From: Rhodovulum tesquicola
GTDB lineage: Bacteria > Pseudomonadota > Alphaproteobacteria > Rhodobacterales > Rhodobacteraceae
Assembly (NCBI RefSeq): GCF_024128855.1
Contig: NZ_JAMYDV010000003.1
Coordinates: forward strand, 1-64,000
Direction of reading: 5' to 3'
DNA length: 64,000 bases
Part shown: one piece after another, positions 8,255-15,201 of the stretch
Layout of the letters: each line of letters starts with the position of its first letter
How positions within the stretch are numbered: position 1 is the first letter of the stretch
Made by a program: the position numbers and the translations under genes
Notes under the pieces: model-generated
The model's input: only the letters and a program-made list of their open reading frames with translations
Database searches by the model: none
What the model was told of the DNA's origin: nothing

Positions 8255-9127
8255 ATGTCCGATCCCCAGCAGACCATCGCCGAACGGCTGCACGCCCGGC
8301 TCGACGATCTGACCCGCGCCGAGCGGCAGCTTGCGGATTCGATCCTCGAGGCCTACCCGGTTTCGGGGCTTGGCTCGATCACCCAGGTCGCCCTGGCGGC
8401 CGAGGTCTCGACGCCGACCGTGGCGCGCATGGTGCAGAAACTGGGGTTCAAGGGCTATGCCGAGTTCCAGGCCGCGCTGCGCGCCGAGCTCGAGGCCAAG
8501 ATCTCGGGTCCCGTTGCCCGGCGCGAGACCTGGGCCGAGGGCGCGCCCGGAGCGCATATCCTGAACCGCTTCACCGAGGCCGTGATCGGAAATATCCGCC
8601 ACAGCCTGGGCCAGGTTGACCCCGCCCAATTCGACGCGGTCTGCGACCTGATCGCGGATCCGGCCCGGCGTATCCATGTCGTGGGCGGACGGATCACCCG
8701 GACGCTGGCCGAATATCTCGCGCTGCATCTTCAGATGGTCCGCCCCGGCGTCGTACCGTTCCAGGGGGAACAGAACGCCTGGGCCCATTCGCTGCTCGAC
8801 CTCGCGCCGGGCGACGTGCTGGTGATCTTCGATGTCCGCCGCTACGAGAACGCGACGCTCAGGCTGGCCGAGATGGCTGCCGAGCGGGGGGCCGAGATCG
8901 TGCTCTTCACCGACCAGTGGCGCTCGCCCGTGCAAAGGCTGGCGCGCGCGGTGCTGGTCAGCCGCACGGTGGTGCCATCGGCGTGGGATTCCTCAGTCAC
9001 GACGCTGTTGATGGTGGAAACCGTAATCGCGGCAGTGCAGGAACGCCGCTGGCCCGACACCCGCGCCCGGATGGAGGCGCTGGACGAGATGTTCAACCGC
9101 ACCGGCTTCTTCCGCAAGTTCACCTGA
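8255..9127 (+). CDS. MurR/RpiR family transcriptional regulator
   Basis: A 290-residue regulator with the two RpiR modules. An N-terminal helix-turn-helix domain (residues about 1-80) includes TQVALAAEVSTPTVARMVQKLGF, of which the last part is the recognition helix. A SIS sugar/ligand-binding domain (about 125-265) includes IHVVGGRITRTLAEYLALHL and GDVLVIFDVRRYE. The ATG at 8255 has GGAGG 9 bases upstream; a TTG at 8231 is less likely. It is transcribed away from the TRAP/gamma-glutamyl operon and is its likely local regulator, sensing a pathway intermediate. Confidence 0.88.
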   Translation: MSDPQQTIAERLHARLDDLTRAERQLADSILEAYPVSGLGSITQVALAAEVSTPTVARMVQKLGFKGYAEFQAALRAELEAKISGPVARRETWAEGAPGAHILNRFTEAVIGNIRHSLGQVDPAQFDAVCDLIADPARRIHVVGGRITRTLAEYLALHLQMVRPGVVPFQGEQNAWAHSLLDLAPGDVLVIFDVRRYENATLRLAEMAAERGAEIVLFTDQWRSPVQRLARAVLVSRTVVPSAWDSSVTTLLMVETVIAAVQERRWPDTRARMEALDEMFNRTGFFRKFT

Positions 9128-9139
9128 CGGTCGGACGCC

Positions 9140-9847
9140 CTACCCGCGAAACCCCATCGCCACGACGAATTTCTCGGAACTGTCCGACCGGCTGGCCGGC
9201 GGCTTGACATTCGCGACCTTCTCGAAGCGCTGCTTGAGGATCTTCTGCAACTCGCCCTCGGCGCCGCCGGCCAGAACCTTGGCGACAAAGCTGCCGCCCT
9301 CTTCCAGAACGTCGAAGGCCAGTTGCGCCGCCGCCTCGCACAGCGCGACGATCCGCAGGTGATCCGTCTGCTTGTGCCCGGAACTCGCCGCCGCCATGTC
9401 GCTCATCACCACGTCGGCCTTGCCGCCCAGCCAGCCCTTCACCTTGTCGTCGGCCCCATCCTCCAGAAAATCCAGTTGGTGGATCTCGGCCCCCGGCATC
9501 GGCTCCACCTCCTGCAGGTCGATCCCCAGCACGCGGCCCACCGGTTTGCCGGATTGCTCGCCCAGCGCGTTCACCCGCTTGACCGCCACCTGACACCAGC
9601 CGCCCGGCGCGCAGCCCAGATCGACCACCCGCGCCCCCGGCACAAGGAAGCGGAAGCGGTCATCCAGTTCGAGGATCTTGAACGCCGCGCGCCCGCGATA
9701 GCCCTCGGCCTTGGCGCGCTTGACATAAGGGTCGTTCAACTGTCGCTCCAACCAGCGCGTCGAGGACAGCCGCCGCCCCTTGGCCGACTTCACCCGCACC
9801 TTCAAATCGCGCTGCCCGCGCCCGCTCGATCCCCGCTTTTCCGTCAT
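9140..9847 (-). CDS. rlmE: 23S rRNA (uridine-2552-2'-O)-methyltransferase RlmE (FtsJ/RrmJ)
   Basis: A 235-residue SAM-dependent methyltransferase that methylates U2552 in the A-loop of 23S rRNA during late 50S assembly. The SAM motif [15 protein letters not shown], the MSDMAA motif and the catalytic K-D-K-E set (Lys in [13 protein letters not shown], Asp in MSDM, Lys in FVAKVL, Glu near SEKFV) are present. A basic N-terminal extension of about 25 residues precedes the core, as is common in alphaproteobacteria. The ATG at 9847 fits the family; the reading upstream of it runs through a dispersed intergenic motif. The gene follows ppx by 91 bases. Confidence 0.93.
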   Translation of the reverse strand: MTEKRGSSGRGQRDLKVRVKSAKGRRLSSTRWLERQLNDPYVKRAKAEGYRGRAAFKILELDDRFRFLVPGARVVDLGCAPGGWCQVAVKRVNALGEQSGKPVGRVLGIDLQEVEPMPGAEIHQLDFLEDGADDKVKGWLGGKADVVMSDMAAASSGHKQTDHLRIVALCEAAAQLAFDVLEEGGSFVAKVLAGGAEGELQKILKQRFEKVANVKPPASRSDSSEKFVVAMGFRG

Positions 9848-9872
9848 CTCGGCCGCCCGCGCGCCCCCTGTC

Positions 9873-9893
9873 TTCTTCTTGGCAAAAATACCC
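9873..9893 (-). repeat. Dispersed 3' motif, copy A (after ppx)
   Basis: On the minus strand the site reads GGTATTTTTGCCAAGAAGA with one more G before and one more A after it. It begins 45 bases downstream of the ppx stop codon, in the same sense as ppx and rlmE. Three related copies occur at 20462-20482, 28456-28476 and 62749-62770. Confidence 0.75.
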
Positions 9894-9938
9894 GATGCCG
9901 CCACTGGCCGCCCGACGCCCCGGTCCGGGTCGCGCGCC

Positions 9939-11051
9939 TCAGAACGGGCCGTCCTCCAGCACGCCATCGGCCGACATCTGCGCGTACAAGAGCCCCTCGC
10001 GCAAGCCCCGGTCCGCGACCGACAGCCGGTCGGTCGGCCAGAGCCGCATCAAAGCCTGCAGGATCGCCGCCCCCGACATGATCAGCGCATGCCGGTCGCG
10101 CCCGATCCGCGGATCCGTCCGCCGACCCTCCGGCCCGAGATAGAGATAGGTGCGGATCACCTGGTCGATCTGCGCGGAGGTCATGCGCAAACCATCGACC
10201 TTGGTCCGGTCATAACGCTTCAGCCCCAGATGGCTGGCGGCCACGGTCGTCACGGTGCCGGAGGTGCCGATGATCTGGAACCCCTCCTTCGCCTGCTCGG
10301 CGGCATAGGGCGAGAAATCGGCCAGGTTTTCCTCGAAGAACCAGCTCATCAGCGCGAAACGCGCGTGGTCGTCCTCGACATCGTCGAACTGTTCCTTGAG
10401 CGTGGCCACCCCAAGCGGCACCGAGATCCAGTCGACCACGCGCGCGGCCGGGAACGGGTTGTCGGCCGGATGAAACCCGCCATGCAGCCGCATGATCGCG
10501 CGCGGCCGGTCATGCCGCGGCACCGCCGAAAGGTCGATCCACACCAGTTCCGTGGAGCCCCCGCCGATATCGACCACAAGTAACTGTTCGGTTCTGGTCG
10601 AAACGAGGGGCGCGCAGGAAACGACGGCAAGACGCGCCTCTTCCTCTGGCTCGATGATCTCTAGCTCAAGCCCGGTCTCGTGGCGCACGAAACTTATGAA
10701 TTCGCGCGCGTTCGTTGCCCGTCGGCAGGCCTCTGTCGCGACCAGCCGCATGCGTGCCACCTGGTGTTTTTCCAGCTTGCCCTTGCAGATACGCAGCGCT
10801 TGCACCGTGCGCGCCATCGAGGATCGACTCAGCCGGCCAGACGACTCCAGACCGGTGCCCAGCTGGACCGATTTCGAGAAGCTGTCGACCACATGGAACT
10901 GGCTGCCCTTGGGCTGGGCAATCAGCATGCGGCAACTGTTTGTACCGAGATCCAGCGCCGCATAAAGCGAAGCCGGATCCGGTTGAGCAGGCGCGGGGGT
11001 CGCCACAGCCTTGGGGAACGCGCCCGCACCGTTCGGACGCCTGGGCGTCAT
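9939..11051 (-). CDS. ppx: Ppx/GppA family phosphatase (exopolyphosphatase or pppGpp phosphatase)
   Basis: A 370-residue ASKHA-fold phosphatase. The phosphate-1 motif [14 protein letters not shown] is near residues 31-44, the phosphate-2 motif [13 protein letters not shown] in the middle, and IGTSGTVTT further on. The usual C-terminal HD domain of E. coli Ppx is absent, as in the short GppA/Ppx2-like forms. It hydrolyses inorganic polyphosphate or the gamma phosphate of pppGpp; sequence alone does not decide. The first 28 residues are a Pro/Ala-rich extension, so a later start is possible though none is obviously better. It lies upstream of rlmE in the same direction. Confidence 0.9.
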   Translation of the reverse strand: MTPRRPNGAGAFPKAVATPAPAQPDPASLYAALDLGTNSCRMLIAQPKGSQFHVVDSFSKSVQLGTGLESSGRLSRSSMARTVQALRICKGKLEKHQVARMRLVATEACRRATNAREFISFVRHETGLELEIIEPEEEARLAVVSCAPLVSTRTEQLLVVDIGGGSTELVWIDLSAVPRHDRPRAIMRLHGGFHPADNPFPAARVVDWISVPLGVATLKEQFDDVEDDHARFALMSWFFEENLADFSPYAAEQAKEGFQIIGTSGTVTTVAASHLGLKRYDRTKVDGLRMTSAQIDQVIRTYLYLGPEGRRTDPRIGRDRHALIMSGAAILQALMRLWPTDRLSVADRGLREGLLYAQMSADGVLEDGPF

Positions 11052-11114
11052 CGGATCGCCCTCCAGATCGAGTTGGTCCCAAGCTAGCCCGGGCGCGGCG
11101 AGCTTGCAACGGTT

Positions 11115-11828
11115 TCAACCGGGCGATCTGCCCCGTACTGGGGGACGCGCGCGGCGCGCCAGTCCGAGCATGGCCACCCCAGCCAGCAGCAGCGGAAGGC
11201 CCGGCGGAAGCGGCACCGCGGACGGCGCCCCGGTTTCAACCGGTTCCTGCACCCTTGGTTTCAGATCCGGTCCGGGCGTTGTCCTGGGCATCAAGATCGG
11301 CATCGCCGGACGACTCCATTCCCGCGGTTCCCGCGCAGAGACTGTGGGCATGCCCGCCCATGGCCGGGATCCGCCCCCCGCCGCAACAATGATCCAGTCC
11401 GGCAGACCGCGCCCGCCCACAAGCGGATCACCCGGCCATTCCGTTCCCGCGTCCGGGGCCAGCGCCTGAGCGTGCTCGACCTGCCGCTCGCCGGCGGCGC
11501 CTTCCGTTCCCTGCGGACAGCTTGCGCCGCCTGCCGCAATACCGGCTTCGCGGGACACCGCGAAGCATTGCCCGCCGGATGCAGGCAGGCAAAGGCCGCC
11601 CTCAGGGCGCAGGCAGAGACGCTGCGCCGCCGCAAAGACCCTTGCGTAAAGAAATCCCGGCACCGGAGCCGCCTCGTGCCCGGGCATTTCGGGCGTGGCT
11701 ACCGGCATGGGGGCCGCCCCGGATCCGGACATCGCCGCGTCGCCCCGGGACCACGGCGTGGACAGGCTCGTGCCCGCCACCAGCCACAGAAAAGCCGCAG
11801 CCGCCACGGCGCTTGTTCGCTTGCGCAT
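11115..11828 (-). CDS. Secreted VPLPA-CTERM sorted protein of unknown function
   Basis: A 237-residue protein with an N-terminal signal peptide (MRKRTSAVAAAAFLWLVAGT, cut near residue 25) and a C-terminal tripartite sorting signal: VPLPPGLP, a hydrophobic span LLLAGVAMLGLA and a basic RRAR cluster. This matches the VPLPA-CTERM signal recognised by exosortase-type enzymes in Rhodobacterales. The middle is Pro/Gly/Ala-rich with four cysteines spread over about 30 residues and no domain I recognise. GGGAGG lies 8 bases before the ATG at 11828. The 13-residue tail after RRAR is longer than usual. It is a singleton gene, 63 bases from ppx. Confidence 0.7.
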   Translation of the reverse strand: MRKRTSAVAAAAFLWLVAGTSLSTPWSRGDAAMSGSGAAPMPVATPEMPGHEAAPVPGFLYARVFAAAQRLCLRPEGGLCLPASGGQCFAVSREAGIAAGGASCPQGTEGAAGERQVEHAQALAPDAGTEWPGDPLVGGRGLPDWIIVAAGGGSRPWAGMPTVSAREPREWSRPAMPILMPRTTPGPDLKPRVQEPVETGAPSAVPLPPGLPLLLAGVAMLGLARRARPPVRGRSPG

Positions 11829-12242
11829 ACGTCCAACCTCCCGGCCCGCACCATGCTCGGCCTCACCATCCGGACCCCAACCCACCGGACCCGCCCGCCT
11901 GGGCCGGTCTCGCATCCCCAAATGCAAGACCGGCCACTCCCGGGAACCGCCTCGCCCCCACCGGTGAGGCGGTTCACGCGGCGCACCCCCACGGGCGCCG
12001 CGATGCCCCGGATGTGCCGCAATTGCCTCTGAATGGCCAAGATTTCCGCGCAAGGCGGTTAATTCTCGCCTGTGTCGGCAATCATTCCCGACCAGCCGCC
12101 CGATTGTTTCGCGGTCTTCACCTGACGCGCGCGCCGCGCATGACACCCGCGCAGGTCGCAAGCCGGGTCCATCATGTCGAAATCCGGCCCCGCCGCGGCA
12201 ATTTGCCGGATTACAAGCGGAGCAGGCAGGAAAGGGAATCGG
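11829..12242. other. 414-base divergent intergenic region with nested hairpin and operator-like palindrome
   Basis: The region separates the sorted surface protein (minus) from the corrinoid operon (plus). It holds a perfect 10-base inverted repeat, GAACCGCCTC (11944-11953) and GAGGCGGTTC (11966-11975), whose loop carries the smaller palindrome CACCGGTG (11959-11966). A second palindrome, CGGCAA-T-TTGCCG (12196-12208), lies 35 bases before the first start codon of the operon. I looked for a SAM-II or cobalamin riboswitch core and could not support one by eye. No gene is visible. Confidence 0.45.
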
Positions 12243-12545
12243 ATGCCGGAACTGACCATCCTCTACTGGCGCGACATCCCGGCCCAGGTGATCGTGGGCA
12301 AGGGGCGCAGGGCCGAAAAGCGCGTTCTGACCCCTCGCTTCGAACAGGCCATCGACCGCTGCGCCATGAAGGTGGGCGCGCGCGACAGCGACGCCTACCT
12401 CGCCGAGTGGCGGCGCGCGGGTCCGACCCCGCAAGAGGGCGATCCCGCCATGCTGGCCGCGGCCGAAGCGGCGCGGATCGAGGCGGCCTACGACGCCGCG
12501 CGGCTTGGCGCGCTGATCGAGGCCGGGGGATGGGAACGGGCGTGA
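12243..12545 (+). CDS. PF13769-type small protein ('virulence factor' family), corrinoid operon
   Basis: A 100-residue protein beginning MPELTILYWRDIPAQV, with VGKGRRAEKRVLTPRFEQAI and an alanine-rich helical C-terminus. This N-terminal pattern is that of the family labelled 'virulence factor' in databases. In Rhodobacterales it regularly precedes the MTHFR-like and methyl-THF:corrinoid methyltransferase genes, so its job is more likely in one-carbon/B12 metabolism than in virulence. The ATG at 12243 follows AGGAAAGGGA. It is the first gene of a five-gene plus-strand operon. No catalytic motif is visible. Confidence 0.75.
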   Translation: MPELTILYWRDIPAQVIVGKGRRAEKRVLTPRFEQAIDRCAMKVGARDSDAYLAEWRRAGPTPQEGDPAMLAAAEAARIEAAYDAARLGALIEAGGWERA

Positions 12546-12565
12546 ACAGGCTGTGGGAGACGGCA

Positions 12566-13483
12566 ATGGGACTATTTCAGTTCGGCAGACAGGAAACCGC
12601 CCGGCCAGCGGCTGGAACGCTAGCAGCGTTCCTGCGCGGCTACTCTATCGAGGTGATGCCGCGGACGCTGGCCGCGCTGCCGGAATTCCGCAAGCTCCTG
12701 CCCAGGGGCACCCGGGTCTATATCGCGCATCTGGACGGCACCGAGATCGCCGACATGATCGGCGCGGCGGCGCGGCTGCGGACCTGGGGCTTCGAGCCGA
12801 TGCCGCACATCCCCGCCCGCTCGATCCCCGACCGTGCCGCCCTTGCGGATCTTCTGGCGCGCTATCGGGGCGAGGCGGGCGTGCGCGAGGCGCTGGTGAT
12901 CGCGGGCGGCCGCGCAAACCCGCTGGGTGAGTTCCACTCGTCGATTCAGCTTCTGGAAACCCGGCTGTTCGACCGCGAGGGCTTTAACCGCCTGCATGTC
13001 GCGGGACATCCCGAAGGCTCGCGCGATATCGACCCCGACGGGTCCGACCGGCTGGTGGCCGAGGCGCTGGCCTGGAAACAGGCGTTTTCCGAACGCACCG
13101 ATGCGGCCATGGGGATCGTGACGCAATTCGCCTTCGAGGCGGCGCCGGTGATCGCCTGGGCCGACCGGCTGCGCGCCGAGGGCATCGCCCTGCCGATCCA
13201 TCTGGGCGTGGCGGGGCCTGCCAAGCTGCAAACGCTGGTGAAATTCGCCGTGGCCTGCGGCGTCGGCCCCTCGCTCAAGGTGCTGCAACGGCGCGCGCGC
13301 GATGTCTCCAAGCTGGTTCTGCCCTTCACGCCGGACGCGTTCCTGACCGACCTCGCCGCCGCCGCCGCCCGTCGCCCCGGGGATTTCCCCATCGCGGGGG
13401 TTCATTTCTTCCCGCTGGGCGGGATCGCGACCAATGCCGCCTGGCTGGCCGAGCGCGGCCTTGCCCCCATGCCGCAGAGATGA
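12566..13483 (+). CDS. Methylenetetrahydrofolate reductase-like protein
   Basis: A 305-residue TIM-barrel protein. The motifs YSIEVMPRTL near the N-terminus, VYIAHLDGTEIADMIGAA, ALVIAGGRANPLGEFHSS, HVAGHPEGSRDI, ALAWKQAFS, IVTQFAFE and PIHLGVAGPA follow the order of MetF-type flavin reductases, which make 5-methyl-THF from 5,10-methylene-THF. The overall sequence is far from canonical MetF and fits the divergent form found with the corrinoid operon. It starts 20 bases after the PF13769 gene, with GGGAG before the ATG, and supplies the methyl donor used by the next gene. Whether it binds FAD is not shown. Confidence 0.8.
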   Translation: MGLFQFGRQETARPAAGTLAAFLRGYSIEVMPRTLAALPEFRKLLPRGTRVYIAHLDGTEIADMIGAAARLRTWGFEPMPHIPARSIPDRAALADLLARYRGEAGVREALVIAGGRANPLGEFHSSIQLLETRLFDREGFNRLHVAGHPEGSRDIDPDGSDRLVAEALAWKQAFSERTDAAMGIVTQFAFEAAPVIAWADRLRAEGIALPIHLGVAGPAKLQTLVKFAVACGVGPSLKVLQRRARDVSKLVLPFTPDAFLTDLAAAAARRPGDFPIAGVHFFPLGGIATNAAWLAERGLAPMPQR

Positions 13484-13491
13484 GGCCCCCC

Positions 13492-14451
13492 ATGACCCGC
13501 ACCGTCCTCGAGTCGAAATCCCGCACCGTCATCATCGGCTTCGACGAGCCCTTTTGCGTGATCGGCGAGCGCATCAACCCCACCGGCCGCAAGAAACTGG
13601 CCGCCGAGCTTGAGGCGGGCGATTTCTCGACCGTCGAACGCGACGCGCTGGAACAGGTCGCCTGCGGGGCGATGGTGCTCGATGTGAATGCGGGCGTCGT
13701 CTACAACTCGAACCCTGACCCGAACCAGACCGAACCGCCGCTGATGCGCCGCATGGTCGAACTGGTGCAGGGGCTGGTCGATGTGCCGCTCTGCATCGAC
13801 AGTTCGGTGCCCGGCGCGCTGGAGGCTGGCCTTGCCGCGGCCGAGGGGCGGCCGCTGCTCAATTCGGTGACGGGCGAGGAGGAACGGCTGGAGCGCGTGC
13901 TGCCGCTGGTCCGGAAATACAACGTCCCCGTGGTGGCGATCTCGAACGACGATACCGGCATTTCCGAGGATCCGGACGTGCGCTTCGCCGTGGCAAGGAA
14001 GATCGTCCAGCGCGCCGCCGATTTCGGCATCCCGGCCTGCGATATCGTGGTCGATCCGCTGGTGATGCCGGTGGGCGCGATGGCATCGGCGGGCCAGCAG
14101 GTCTTTGCGCTGGTGCGCCGTTTGCGCGACGAACTCGGCGTGAACACCACCTGCGGGGCGTCGAACATCTCGTTCGGACTGCCGCACCGGCACGGCATCA
14201 ACGCCGCCTTCCTGCCCATGGCGATCGGGGCGGGGATGACATCGGCGATCATTAACCCGGTCCGGCCGGTCGAGATGGAGGCGGTGCGCGCCGCGAATTT
14301 CCTGATGAACCACGACCCGAATGGCGGCGAGTGGATCCGCTTTTCCCGCGTGCTGGACCAGGTCGCCGAGGGAACGCCCTTTGCCGAGGCCTCGCAGGCC
14401 GCAGCCGAGGCGGGCGCAGGCCGCGGCGGCCGACGCAGGCGGCGGGGCTGA
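13492..14451 (+). CDS. Methyltetrahydrofolate:corrinoid methyltransferase (pterin-binding)
   Basis: A 319-residue pterin-binding TIM barrel related to AcsE/MtvA-type enzymes and to the folate module of MetH. Diagnostic stretches are FCVIGERINPTGRKKL, GAMVLDVNAGVV, PLCIDSS, LLNSVTGEEERL, VAISNDDTGISEDP and TTCGASNISFGLP. It moves the methyl group of methyl-THF to cob(I)alamin on a separate corrinoid protein. The C-terminus ends in a Gly/Arg tail, GRGGRRRRRG, also seen on the corrinoid activator two genes on. Start at 13492 (GAGG 6 bases upstream) is preferred over the ATG at 13480. No homocysteine or B12-binding module is fused or adjacent, so those parts must be encoded elsewhere. Confidence 0.88.
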   Translation: MTRTVLESKSRTVIIGFDEPFCVIGERINPTGRKKLAAELEAGDFSTVERDALEQVACGAMVLDVNAGVVYNSNPDPNQTEPPLMRRMVELVQGLVDVPLCIDSSVPGALEAGLAAAEGRPLLNSVTGEEERLERVLPLVRKYNVPVVAISNDDTGISEDPDVRFAVARKIVQRAADFGIPACDIVVDPLVMPVGAMASAGQQVFALVRRLRDELGVNTTCGASNISFGLPHRHGINAAFLPMAIGAGMTSAIINPVRPVEMEAVRAANFLMNHDPNGGEWIRFSRVLDQVAEGTPFAEASQAAAEAGAGRGGRRRRRG

Positions 14452-14473
14452 ACGGCCCTGCCCCGCCCCGTTA

Positions 14474-14498
14474 AGCCCGCATTCGTCTTTCGCGGGCT
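14474..14498 (+). terminator. Possible attenuator or weak terminator hairpin
   Basis: AGCCCGC (14474-14480) pairs with GCGGGCT (14492-14498) around an 11-base loop, about 22 bases after the methyltransferase gene. There is no T-run after it. It may reduce read-through into the lipoprotein and activator genes; this is weak evidence. Confidence 0.3.
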
Positions 14499-14564
14499 AT
14501 AGCTTAGCGGCAGAAGCGCACCCCTCCGGGGCTGCGCCCGCAGGCAATCGAAGGAATGACGGCG

Positions 14565-15182
14565 ATGATCTTCACCAGACGGGTTTTCACGGGGGGGCTT
14601 CTGACCGGCCTTCTGTCCGGCTGCGCCGGGACATGGACGACCGATTACAGCGACGCGATCTCGCCCGCTGTTTCGCGCGGCTGGCGGGTGACGCAATTCG
14701 ATATCCGCCTGCCCGACAGCCTGACCGTGTCCGAGGCCAATGTCTACCAGCCCGAGGCCGATATCGTCTGGCGCGGCGACCCCCCGGGCGACCGCCGCGC
14801 GCAAGTCGCCGCAATCTTCAAGACCGCCGCCCGGCGCGCCACCTCGGGACTGCGCGGACCGCGCACGGTGAGGCTGACGATCAATGTCAGCCAGTTCCAT
14901 GCCCTTTCCGACATTGCCCGGCAACGGCTGCAGCGCACGGGGGTGCACAACATCTCGTTCGTCGCGCAGGTCAGCGATGCCCGGACCGGGCAGGTTCTCG
15001 CCGGACCCGAACCGATCCGGGCCGATCTGGTGGCCTATACCGGACAACAGGCGCTTCAGGCCGAAAGCCAGGGCCAGACCCAGAAGGTGCGCATCACCGA
15101 TCACCTGACGCGCGTCATCGCGGGCTGGACCGGCGCCGGGTCCGACGATGTGCGTGGCGCGTTCCAGCGCATCGGCAGATAG
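14565..15182 (+). CDS. DUF6778-like lipoprotein
   Basis: A 205-residue protein with an N-terminal IFTRRVFTGGLLTGLLSGCAG stretch: a twin-arginine-like signal and a lipobox LLSGC with the lipidated cysteine at residue 20. It should be anchored to a membrane facing the periplasm. The rest is a mixed alpha/beta domain (TQFDIRLPDSLTVSEAN, TVRLTINVSQFHALS) found, as I recall, only in Rhodobacterales as DUF6778. I chose the ATG at 14565, 9 bases after AAGGA, because the ATG at 14556 abuts that site. It lies between two corrinoid-enzyme genes, 19 bases before the activator, but its role is unknown. Confidence 0.72.
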   Translation: MIFTRRVFTGGLLTGLLSGCAGTWTTDYSDAISPAVSRGWRVTQFDIRLPDSLTVSEANVYQPEADIVWRGDPPGDRRAQVAAIFKTAARRATSGLRGPRTVRLTINVSQFHALSDIARQRLQRTGVHNISFVAQVSDARTGQVLAGPEPIRADLVAYTGQQALQAESQGQTQKVRITDHLTRVIAGWTGAGSDDVRGAFQRIGR

Positions 15183-15201
15183 GCAAACGCAAGGGGGGCG
15201 A

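Noticed and set aside
11829-12242. SAM-II or cobalamin riboswitch before the corrinoid operon
   Set aside because: I could not find a convincing conserved core by eye; a covariance-model scan would decide.
12243-12545. Literal reading of the PF13769 protein as a virulence factor
   Set aside because: The name is historical. Position in the corrinoid/folate operon points to one-carbon metabolism.
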